NCBI GenBank assembly: GCA_004524595.1
Contig: SDOA01000015.1
Location: forward strand, 1 to 50,618
Length of the DNA stretch: 50,618 nucleotides
DNA from: Candidatus Thorarchaeota archaeon
GTDB taxonomy: Archaea > Asgardarchaeota > Thorarchaeia > Thorarchaeales > Thorarchaeaceae
Direction: 5' to 3'
Part shown: piece after piece, positions 33,392-40,952 of the stretch
Numbering within the stretch: position 1 is the first letter of the stretch
Layout of the letters: every line of letters begins with the position of its first letter
Notes under the pieces: generated by a model
Seen by the model: only the letters and a program-made list of their open reading frames with translations
What the model was told of the DNA's origin: nothing
Database searches by the model: none
Program-made: the position numbers and the translations under genes

Positions 33392-34165
33392 TCACAACTC
33401 GAAAATAAATTTCTCCTTTTCATTCTGAATGGCTTCTAGAGTTCGCTCATATTCAGAACCAATTGCTTCCATTCCAGTTCTTGAATCGGTACCAGCTTTC
33501 TCAACAATCATCCAATCCATCATGATCTCAATGTCAGAGAAACTAGTGAATTTATAGAAGGGCATAGCCAACACCTTTGTTCTTTCAATACTCTGTAATT
33601 TCAACTTTGGAAAATTCTTAGCAAATGGACGATATAGAGCTCCACTGGTTCCACCAAGAATGAATTTAGCTCGCTGCATTCCTGAGATATAAGAAACATT
33701 GATTTTCTTGAAGATCTCTTCATAATGTGCAGTCTGCGGAATATTTGCTTCGGTTTTTATCTTAGCAAGTGCATCTCCAGCCAATACATTTCCTCGTTCT
33801 AAAACAAGGTTTCTTAGTAACGTAACAATCTCTTCCTGTTTCTTTGTACCCAGGGGATCAATCACTTCAGGATTAACAATGTCCACTTGTGGTAATGGCT
33901 CATCATATCGCAACTGAGTCGGATCAAATAATAGGCAGGAGATATATTCTAAAACATCAATCTGGATACCACCCTTCTTTGCTATTCCTTTGAAAATGCC
34001 AGGACCAATCAGAATTGAATACACTTGAGTATCACGAATGATTGACCATAATTGAGAAGACATGATGAGGGCTTTTCCTGTAAGATCTGCTCCTTTGAAA
34101 GCACCTACTTCAAAATCGTAGGACTCAATATCGATCAACCAGTAGACAGGAGTTTGTTTCATCAT
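33392..34165 (-). CDS. Unknown protein in the ASH-Ski2 operon
   Basis: A 257-residue soluble protein with no recognised family. The N-terminal part (VYWLIDIESYDFEVGAFKG, ALIMSSQLWSIIRD, SILIGPGIFKGIAKKGGIQIDV) alternates strands and helices; the C-terminal part ends in a charged helix (ERTLEAIQNEKEKFIFEL). No catalytic motif stands out. Two adjacent ATGs (34165 and 34162) begin it, and the stop of the upstream gene lies two bases before. The helicase gene begins 51 bases downstream. Tight spacing on both sides suggests its role is linked to the helicase, but it cannot be named. Confidence 0.7.
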   Translation of the reverse strand: MMKQTPVYWLIDIESYDFEVGAFKGADLTGKALIMSSQLWSIIRDTQVYSILIGPGIFKGIAKKGGIQIDVLEYISCLLFDPTQLRYDEPLPQVDIVNPEVIDPLGTKKQEEIVTLLRNLVLERGNVLAGDALAKIKTEANIPQTAHYEEIFKKINVSYISGMQRAKFILGGTSGALYRPFAKNFPKLKLQSIERTKVLAMPFYKFTSFSDIEIMMDWMIVEKAGTDSRTGMEAIGSEYERTLEAIQNEKEKFIFEL

Positions 34166-34167
34166 AG

Positions 34168-35352
34168 CTAGGAATCAGCCTCTAAAACATTCGTTTCGAT
34201 AAAGTCATAGACCAAGATAATTGCAAGAGAATCACGTTCAGAAACAAGTGCTTCAATCAGTTTTGACCGTGCAATTTTAATATCCTCTTCTATTGAATGA
34301 GCGCTCACACCAAATCTGTCCTGTATTTCTGAAAAGCATTGCTCAACACAGGCCATAATATCGTTACCCTGATATTTTAGAACTCGAAGAACCCGTCCTA
34401 TTTTTCCTTGGAGGTATTCTTTTCGTTCATCACCCTTCCGTCTTCTTGCTAGTTTAATATCCCGCTCAAGAAAGTCAAATGGAGAGGTCAGGTCAGGTTC
34501 AGCCTTATTACCTCTTGTGGATCCAACTCCAACATCAACAAAGGGAGAACGGTCACCTCTCCCACTCTGGGGGCGTGGAACAAGATGCAATAAGAAATGT
34601 GAAAACGCTCTCAGAGTCAATTTTTCAAGTGGTTGCTCTAACTCTTGAATTAGTTTGTCAACTCTTCCAATAGATGCATCAATAGTGAATGAGTCAGAAG
34701 CCTTTGTCAGTGATTCTCTGAGAAGTCGGAAAAAAGCTTGGTTCCGTTTTAGAACCTGAATAAATTTACCATTAAGAGTACTTCTATTCCATTTTGTTAT
34801 TGCTTGTCCAAAAGCTACAGCAGCATCCGCGCTAGTAGACTTAACATGCTCTTTTTGCCATTCCTCTACAATTGGAGAGATGAAAGTCTCTGCGATTTTA
34901 GTTCTTTCAGCGATGATAGACAACGCTTTTTCGACTTCAATAATATTCTTTTCAATAACATCCTCCAAGTTTGAGAGACTTCGAGTCTGAATCTCAAGCT
35001 GCCGAACGAATTTTCCATGGATGTGTGAAATCCAACGCCCTTCGATAAGAGCGAACTCCATGACATTTCCAGACAAATTTGGTATTGCTTCATCTACGGA
35101 TGCCCTACGTTCAAGCTCGCTAGTGAAAAGATCAACTGCGTGACGCAGGTTTAGGATTCCATCCATATTGATGAGATAAGCAATCATAGCAATTTCGAGA
35201 GGACAAGACAATTCTTCTGAAACCTTTCTTGCATCACTATCAGGAACTCGCTTGACTCGTTCTCGTAGATTCACATAAGTATCTGCAAATTCCTGAATTA
35301 ACCTCTGACGGCTTTCAACTGCAAGCTTCTGAATATCGGTTTCAGGTAACAC
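34168..35352 (-). CDS. Unknown helical protein, first gene of the ASH-Ski2 operon
   Basis: About 395 residues, largely alpha-helical with likely coiled-coil stretches (EDVIEKNIIEVEKALSIIA, RVDKLIQELEQPLEKLTLRA) and a Gly/Arg/Pro-rich loop near the middle (PRPQSGRGDRSP). No enzyme motif or membrane helix. The frame is open from an ATG at 35406, but GTG 35352 has TTGAGGAT about 8 bases upstream, and a minus-strand TATA-like stretch (ATATCTATATCATAC) lies beyond it, so that GTG is preferred. It precedes the 33392 gene by two bases. A regulator or scaffold for the helicase is one idea; unproven. Confidence 0.7.
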   Translation of the reverse strand: MLPETDIQKLAVESRQRLIQEFADTYVNLRERVKRVPDSDARKVSEELSCPLEIAMIAYLINMDGILNLRHAVDLFTSELERRASVDEAIPNLSGNVMEFALIEGRWISHIHGKFVRQLEIQTRSLSNLEDVIEKNIIEVEKALSIIAERTKIAETFISPIVEEWQKEHVKSTSADAAVAFGQAITKWNRSTLNGKFIQVLKRNQAFFRLLRESLTKASDSFTIDASIGRVDKLIQELEQPLEKLTLRAFSHFLLHLVPRPQSGRGDRSPFVDVGVGSTRGNKAEPDLTSPFDFLERDIKLARRRKGDERKEYLQGKIGRVLRVLKYQGNDIMACVEQCFSEIQDRFGVSAHSIEEDIKIARSKLIEALVSERDSLAIILVYDFIETNVLEADS

Positions 35353-35482
35353 AATAGGTATCCTCAAGTATGATATAGATATGATGTCAACTAAACTGTA
35401 ACACATTCTAATGCATACGTTTGCTAAATAATGGTATTTCGTGCATAGCTCTCAAAGGTATAATGAACGCAGCTTCAAATTA

Positions 35483-35683
35483 TTAGAGCCCAAGCGATAG
35501 TAAGATGAAATGTATACCAAATCCGAGGAGAACTGATCCCAAGATAATAGCAAATGCGACTTTCAGTTTCGAAAAATGCCGACCATGCTCTATATGAATA
35601 ATTAACCAGCTTATGGCGAATAATCCAAAGAAAATGAAAATTACTGAAAACAGGAAGAAATAACTCTCAAGGATTTGTAGCAT
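35483..35683 (-). CDS. Small two-helix membrane protein
   Basis: A 66-residue protein with helices at about residues 8-29 and 42-64, separated by a short His/Lys-rich loop (IEHGRHFSKLK). No family is recognised. It stands alone between the helicase operon and the 35750 gene. On the coding strand AGAGGAGAACGAT lies just before the ATG, a clear ribosome site, which supports it as a real gene. Function is unknown. Confidence 0.65.
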   Translation of the reverse strand: MLQILESYFFLFSVIFIFFGLFAISWLIIHIEHGRHFSKLKVAFAIILGSVLLGFGIHFILLSLGL

Positions 35684-35749
35684 ATCGTTCTCCTCTTTGT
35701 TTCTATTGGGGCCGTCTTGATTCCGAATTTAAAGGTCACGGTCAAGAAG

Positions 35750-36520
35750 TCATGCAATGAAATCATATTCCAGGATATGACTTTCACCATCAATTATGAC
35801 CTCGCGTATCAATTTTCCTTTCTTCTTTGCAAGTCTCCTCTTTTCTGCAAAAGACATCTTAGGATCATCTGGAATTTTAATGTCGAGAATCTCGAAATTA
35901 TTTTTAATCCAAACATCCTTGGTTTTTGATCCGATCTTATCACGTACATCTGGAAGATACATATCTAGCACATACTCTAAAATGTCGGGAGTATTTCCTA
36001 TTGCCCCTTTTGAGAAGACTGGATCTTTTGCGTCCGATTCTTCATCCTCCTCTGCCGGCCCACCTTTGGGAAAGGATGTCTTTGTGGAAATTTTCCAAGG
36101 TTTTGTTCCATCCCTAGGATTTATGGATAGAAGATAGAATGTTGTTGGGTCATCGACATCAAAGAGAGCTTTAATATCTGCAATAGGAGCTGATTCATCC
36201 ACCTTAGCTTTGAATACGGGAGTACCTTTTCCCTTTGATTTCGTCCAAGATAACGGCATTGTCAGTTTCTCAAACTCAGCAGTTCGATCACTATAAGTGA
36301 TTATTATTCCCTTCACTTTATGTTGACCAGAGGGAGCTCCTAAAGCATATGCTTCTAGAAATGATTTCTCTTGGTCAAGATCGGCCTTGAACTTAATTGT
36401 TGGCTTGGAAAATGTAATCCGTGCTCTAGGGCCCGGATGTGACCCAATCCCGTACTTCACTAACTTGGCATGGACAAATTCGTCAGGAATTCCTTTTATT
36501 ATCTTAGAGACCCAGCTCAC
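35750..36520 (-). CDS. Unknown soluble protein
   Basis: About 256 residues with beta-rich character in the first half (RARITFSKPTIKFKADLD, KVKGIIITYSDRTAEFEKLTMP), an acidic linker (EEDEESDAKDP) near residue 155 and a Lys-rich C-terminal helix (MSFAEKRRLAKKKGKLI). No family is recognised. The frame is open from an ATG at 36553, but GTG 36520 has GAGGT 8 bases upstream. A minus-strand TATA box (TTTAAAT, 36557-36563) would place the transcript start near 36533, after that ATG, so the GTG is preferred. It reads away from the transporter gene after a gap of about 70 bases. Confidence 0.66.
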   Translation of the reverse strand: MSWVSKIIKGIPDEFVHAKLVKYGIGSHPGPRARITFSKPTIKFKADLDQEKSFLEAYALGAPSGQHKVKGIIITYSDRTAEFEKLTMPLSWTKSKGKGTPVFKAKVDESAPIADIKALFDVDDPTTFYLLSINPRDGTKPWKISTKTSFPKGGPAEEDEESDAKDPVFSKGAIGNTPDILEYVLDMYLPDVRDKIGSKTKDVWIKNNFEILDIKIPDDPKMSFAEKRRLAKKKGKLIREVIIDGESHILEYDFIA

Positions 36521-36593
36521 TCTAATAACCTCTAGCAGCATCCTATGAATCACTGATTTAAACTCTTCGTGAAATGCACACTTGTACTAATTT

Positions 36594-38357
36594 CTAGATG
36601 ATAACGAGCCCTAGAAATGCCCACAACCAGACAGCCAGTAGTGTGACCACAAGGATAGCAATAAAGTCAACAACTAATCCAGTTGATATCATCTCGCGCA
36701 TCTCCACCTTCCCGGTACTATATGCAATTGTTGAGGGAGGAGTTCCAGTAGGCAAGGCAAAGTCCATTGAAACTCCAATAGCAATAACCATTGTAATCAA
36801 TAACGGATCAATCCCAAGACCTGTAGCTAATGGAATCGCAACTGGAATGAGTATGACTGCAGCACCTGTGTTTGATGCGACCATTGTTACTAGAACCGCT
36901 ACAACTCCGATAATTACGATTACTAACATCGAGGGCAAAATACCAAGACCAGTCATCTGTTGAGCCAAGAAGGCAGAGAGACCTGTATCAATCATGGCAC
37001 CACCTAGGGCAATACCACTACCAAGAATGAGGAGGGAGGACCAACTGATGTGCGAAGATACGTCTTTCTCGTCAAGGAGACCTAGAATCATCAAAGCTAG
37101 ACCACCAATCAGAGCAACTATTGAGCTCGAGATACCATGCCCAGACCAACCAATTATATTCACTAGGAAATCAGGGATATTCTCAGTAAACCATAGGACG
37201 ATAACACTTACAAAAACACCAATCACTAGTTTTTGTTGTACTGACATGGCACCGAGACGCAAGTATTCCTTCAACGAGATCTCCTTTAGATCATCCATTT
37301 CTTCAATAGATTTCGGTATCTTGAATCGGAACATGACCCACTGCCAGATGATTGGTAACATAATTAGGACAACAGGTAGACCAAAGGGAAGCCAGCTCAT
37401 GAATGAAAATTGAATTCCTAGAAATGAATTGATGTAACTAGCTGCAAGAGGATTCGGAGGAGAACCAACAAGACTGGCAACACCACCTAAAGTGGCGGAA
37501 TATGCCACACCCAGCACCAGAGCTTTTCCATATTTACTACGAACTTCAGTGTCTTGAATTCTACTGATTATTGCTAAGGCAATGGGAATCATAATTGCAG
37601 CAGATGCAGTATTACTAATCCACATTGATAAAAAGGCAGTCACACCCATGACGGAGATGATTAGTGCACCTCCAGAACTACTGCTTCTGGAGAGAATCAT
37701 AAGTGCTAGCCGTTTGTCGAGTTCATATTTGGTCAATGCCCGGCCAATTAAAAATCCACCAAAGATAAGGGCAACTGAAGGATCGAAGAAGGGAGCTAAT
37801 GCCTGAGTAGGAGTTCGGATATTTGTAAGAACAATTAAGACGGGTATTAGAATAGATGTCCCCACAAGACTGATCCCCTCAGTAAACCATAGTATAGCAA
37901 CCACTCCAAGAATCATCACAGCAGCCTGTGAATTTACAAGTGGTTGATGGTCAATAATGAAAATCTGTCCAGATTGACGCGTTGGTCGGAGTGATATGTT
38001 GAATCCATCAGAATTCGATAGAAGGAGATGTATTTCATCAGCCTTTAGTGGATTGCCAGTTGCATTTACAACAAAGCGAATCGGCGTGTCTGTAGCTATG
38101 ATTACAGAGCTAGGAACTGTGATTCTAACGTCAGTTGAAGATCCGTTGTACAAATATGTCGTCTGAGTAGTTGATCCAGTGGATAGTAATGTAATGTTAT
38201 AGGTCTCTTGAACTTCGATACCCTCAGATGAAATTGATATTGATGCATGATATACACCTGGTTCAATCTCAGCAGGCGCATAAGAGTAGAGTAAATATCC
38301 AGCAATAACTGCAATTGTGAGAACAACAATTGTCTTACGTGAAACGGTATAGTTCAA
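36594..38357 (-). CDS. SLC13/DASS-type anion transporter with extra outer domain
   Basis: A 587-residue membrane protein of the divalent-anion:sodium symporter family (sulfate, di- or tricarboxylates). Two SNT motifs are visible, SNTASAAIMIPIA in the first half and SNTGAAVILIPVA in the second, with hairpin-style SPPNPLAA and GTPPSTIAYSTG. About 11 helices start near residue 140. Unusually, residues 27-140 are a soluble, Asn/Ser/Thr-rich, probably beta-sandwich domain placed outside by a signal-like helix (about 8-26). Usual DASS proteins lack this. The start is a TTG at 38357 with AGGT about 7 bases before it. Substrate is unknown. Confidence 0.87.
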   Translation of the reverse strand: MNYTVSRKTIVVLTIAVIAGYLLYSYAPAEIEPGVYHASISISSEGIEVQETYNITLLSTGSTTQTTYLYNGSSTDVRITVPSSVIIATDTPIRFVVNATGNPLKADEIHLLLSNSDGFNISLRPTRQSGQIFIIDHQPLVNSQAAVMILGVVAILWFTEGISLVGTSILIPVLIVLTNIRTPTQALAPFFDPSVALIFGGFLIGRALTKYELDKRLALMILSRSSSSGGALIISVMGVTAFLSMWISNTASAAIMIPIALAIISRIQDTEVRSKYGKALVLGVAYSATLGGVASLVGSPPNPLAASYINSFLGIQFSFMSWLPFGLPVVLIMLPIIWQWVMFRFKIPKSIEEMDDLKEISLKEYLRLGAMSVQQKLVIGVFVSVIVLWFTENIPDFLVNIIGWSGHGISSSIVALIGGLALMILGLLDEKDVSSHISWSSLLILGSGIALGGAMIDTGLSAFLAQQMTGLGILPSMLVIVIIGVVAVLVTMVASNTGAAVILIPVAIPLATGLGIDPLLITMVIAIGVSMDFALPTGTPPSTIAYSTGKVEMREMISTGLVVDFIAILVVTLLAVWLWAFLGLVII

Positions 38358-38439
38358 TTTGGAGACCTACCCTAGTTGTGTCTGCGAATTCATAAGTTGA
38401 GGCTAAAAAACCGTTCCCTGCGGCAATAATCCCAACAGA

Positions 38440-38802
38440 CTAGTCGACTGGACGACTTTCAAGTATCTTCTGGAATTCAGCAGTTGGTAACGAAAAACCA
38501 CGAGTGCCTATTATGGTCCAAGATTTTTCCACAAAATTACTTGAATTCTCTTCAAGTATCTCTACTAGTTCTTCGAATTTATCAAGAGGGCCATCGTAGA
38601 CTGCAAAACCCGTATATTCAGTTCCAAATGCACTAGTAGCCTCAGTCACTATTTTAATTCCATTCGGAAGATTGTTTCGAATTTTCTGCCATGACTTGAA
38701 CCATTGATGCTTTTCATCATCGGTGAGAGACTTCAACCGATAGAGAATCAAATAGACAAACTCAGTTGAACCTATCTCACCGGGTATCTTGCCAGCTACC
38801 AT
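38440..38802 (-). CDS. Small alpha/beta-barrel-like protein
   Basis: A 120-residue protein with a ferredoxin-like layout: FVYLILYRLKSLTDDEKHQW, then TEATSAFGTEYTGFAVYDG, then DKFEELVEILEEN and SWTIIGTRG. It resembles the dimeric alpha/beta barrel superfamily (EthD, GYD, chlorite-dismutase-like), but no named family fits. A His/Trp-rich segment (HQWFKSWQKI) is its most distinctive part. It lies between the transporter and the MFS gene on the opposite strand. Function is unknown. Confidence 0.6.
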   Translation of the reverse strand: MVAGKIPGEIGSTEFVYLILYRLKSLTDDEKHQWFKSWQKIRNNLPNGIKIVTEATSAFGTEYTGFAVYDGPLDKFEELVEILEENSSNFVEKSWTIIGTRGFSLPTAEFQKILESRPVD

Positions 38803-38826
38803 GTTTCATTAATCAACCTATATAGC

Positions 38827-38834
38827 TTATAAAC
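38827..38834 (+). promoter_or_regulatory. TATA box for the MFS gene
   Basis: TTATAAAC lies about 48 bases before ATG 38876. The transcript should begin near 38855, after an in-frame ATG at 38843. This, with the GGAG site at 38862-38865, argues for 38876 as the translation start. Confidence 0.5.
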
Positions 38835-38875
38835 GCTAATACATGCTCGAATTCAATACTTTGGAGACAAAAAGA

Positions 38876-40108
38876 ATGGGACTAAGAAAATCTGGTCATG
38901 CTTTGACATTAATTATGTTATACCTCGTAACCTTGATCATGCGTGCTTCATTCTATGTTACAATAGCTGTCATTTCTAGTGAAGTGTACATGAGTGGAGC
39001 ACTTGCTGGCTGGGGCGTTGCTATCGTATTAGCAATTTATCCAGTGGCTGAATTAAGCACAGTCTCATTCTTTGGATCTTATTCTGATAAGGTTGGACGA
39101 AAACCAATTCTTGCTGCAAGTCTATTCATCACAGGTTTAGCAGCATTCCTATTTGGAGTTGCGACAATTGCGATCCTTGCATTCATCTTTGCAGGACTTT
39201 TCGGAATTGGTGCGGCATCTCAAGTCACAACTTCTCTATCAATGATTGCAGACTGCTCTTCTGAAGAGAATCGAGCTAGATTGATGGGGTATTATGATCT
39301 CTCGACTCTGATGGGTTTGGCAGGAGGATTTGGTCTCGCTGTCGTGCTCTTGGAATTGGGATTTGCACCGATGTTACTACTCTTTGCTGCAGCAGCGGCA
39401 TGTATTGTATCTGGGGCACTAACATTGGTCTTAATCAAAGAAACCAGGGTTGTTTCTCATGAAGAAGTAAGCATGTTAGCACTTCTAAGAGAGGTGGCAA
39501 AGGATAAGCGTATTCATATGATGCTGCCTGTCTATGTCCCAATTATCTCTCTCTATGGATTGGTCATCTCAAAGGCAAAATACATCATTGAACAATATTT
39601 CGATATTACTGCAATGGATATGATAGTTCTTTTCGCAATGCTCGGAGTTTCACTTGTCCTAGGTATCATAATCATGGGTCATCTCTCAGACCATGTGATG
39701 AAACGAAGACCGTTCATTGTCATTGGTCTAATAGGATTTGGCGCCCTAGCATACATGTTGGTTGCTAATGCAGAAACCTTCGATACACTTTGGACAACGG
39801 GGCTATGGCCTTTGCTTCCAATTCTAGGGTTTATTGCAGGGTCATTCCCACCAGCAGCCATGGCATATCTGACTGATGTTTCAAGTGCAGAAGCTCGAGG
39901 TAGCACGATGGGAGTGTACTCAATCTTCTTTGGATCTGGAATGATCATTGGACCTTTAGCAGGACAATTCGCATATTCGGTCGGAGGGCTCTTTCCAGGG
40001 CTTGCACTCCTCGTGGTAGTACTAATCGCCATAGCTTGCATTGGAACTTATTTCCTTAAGGAATTTGCACCATTAAAAGTGAGCCATCCTAATCAACCAG
40101 AAATCTAA
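38876..40108 (+). CDS. Major facilitator superfamily transporter
   Basis: A 410-residue, 12-helix MFS protein. The signature loop between helices 2 and 3 reads GSYSDKVGRKPIL, and the matching loop in the second half reads GHLSDHVMKRRPFI. The late LAGQFAYSVGG is also typical. A drug or metabolite exporter is the common role; the substrate cannot be told. The frame extends to ATG 38843, but the TATA box would place the transcript start after it, so 38876 is used. It stands alone as a rightward gene; the next gene follows after 115 bases with a short palindrome between. Confidence 0.85.
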   Translation: MGLRKSGHALTLIMLYLVTLIMRASFYVTIAVISSEVYMSGALAGWGVAIVLAIYPVAELSTVSFFGSYSDKVGRKPILAASLFITGLAAFLFGVATIAILAFIFAGLFGIGAASQVTTSLSMIADCSSEENRARLMGYYDLSTLMGLAGGFGLAVVLLELGFAPMLLLFAAAAACIVSGALTLVLIKETRVVSHEEVSMLALLREVAKDKRIHMMLPVYVPIISLYGLVISKAKYIIEQYFDITAMDMIVLFAMLGVSLVLGIIIMGHLSDHVMKRRPFIVIGLIGFGALAYMLVANAETFDTLWTTGLWPLLPILGFIAGSFPPAAMAYLTDVSSAEARGSTMGVYSIFFGSGMIIGPLAGQFAYSVGGLFPGLALLVVVLIAIACIGTYFLKEFAPLKVSHPNQPEI

Positions 40109-40141
40109 GACAGAAATCGTCGAAATTGGAGATTGATACAT

Positions 40142-40155
40142 CTATCTTGAGATAG
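40142..40155. repeat. Short palindrome before the 40224 gene
   Basis: CTATCT-TG-AGATAG, six-base perfect arms with a 2-base centre, located about 70 bases upstream of the 40224 start and 30 bases after the MFS stop. The tight centre suits a DNA operator better than an RNA hairpin. No function is established. Confidence 0.35.
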
Positions 40156-40223
40156 TGCAAAGAGTTAATAGAAACGAGGGCGACTGTGCTTTCAGAAACT
40201 CTACCTTATAGGGAGAGATAATT

Positions 40224-40835
40224 ATGGTTAGGTTAACAACAATTGGAAACTTCCTCTCAGGACTTGGATTAGCCTCTCTTGCTTTTACAATAATTGTGAA
40301 AGCAATAGTATCCCAACCAGAGCAAGTACTTTATCCATTCTACATTTGGCTTGTAGCATTAGGATTTTTAGCAGTGGTGTTGATCATAAGCGTGGTAAAC
40401 ACATTCACTGAAATGACTGGATTTGTCCATCCCGATGATAAGATGTTATCGAATATGCTAGTCTATATCCATGCACTTGCTACCCTTCTGGTATACGGAC
40501 TTTTGGAAGGAGTAGATAGTGTCATGCAGGGATACCTATATGATATGGGTACTATGATTGTTATCGCCTATATCTTCCTCTTTGTCTTCGTCTTTTTTGG
40601 TAGTAGGATCTCTGCTGGTGCAGAAACTGGACAAGTCAAGGAGATGACATCTAGATTCATGCTAATCTCATTGGTACTAGGAGTGATCATGGCAGGAGCC
40701 TATCTCTTGTTGAGTGTTGTCAAAGACAGCCTTGATTATAGCTGGGCAGCAGGTGTACTCATGGCATTTGCTGTTGGTCTTGTATTTGTCATAGTCGCAT
40801 TCTTAGGAAGGCGCTATGAACCAGTAGGAGAATAA
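40224..40835 (+). CDS. Six-helix membrane protein of unknown function
   Basis: A 203-residue hydrophobic protein with helices at about 5-27, 38-60, 78-95, 107-127, 142-164 and 172-193. No transporter signature or catalytic motif was seen. GGGAGAGAT lies 4-6 bases before the ATG, and a TATA-like CCTTATAGG overlaps it closely. It is followed by a hairpin with a T-rich tail at 40847-40870, so its transcript probably ends there. Family is unknown. Confidence 0.72.
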   Translation: MVRLTTIGNFLSGLGLASLAFTIIVKAIVSQPEQVLYPFYIWLVALGFLAVVLIISVVNTFTEMTGFVHPDDKMLSNMLVYIHALATLLVYGLLEGVDSVMQGYLYDMGTMIVIAYIFLFVFVFFGSRISAGAETGQVKEMTSRFMLISLVLGVIMAGAYLLLSVVKDSLDYSWAAGVLMAFAVGLVFVIVAFLGRRYEPVGE

Positions 40836-40846
40836 TTTTCAATTTA

Positions 40847-40870
40847 ATGGGTGGAGTAAATTCCATCCAT
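40847..40870 (+). terminator. Hairpin plus T-rich tail after the 40224 gene
   Basis: ATGGGTGGA (40847-40855) pairs with TCCATCCAT (40862-40870) over nine base pairs with one G-T wobble around a 6-base loop. A T-rich run (ATTTTCATTTTTAG) follows. It lies 12 bases after the stop. This resembles an intrinsic terminator; archaeal termination mainly needs the U-tract. Confidence 0.55.
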
Positions 40871-40952
40871 ATTTTCATTTTTAGTGAATACAATATATAG
40901 TGGAAAGGCTCTTAAAACTCGGAGCTAGAATAGCCAATAACTGGTGTTAGAT

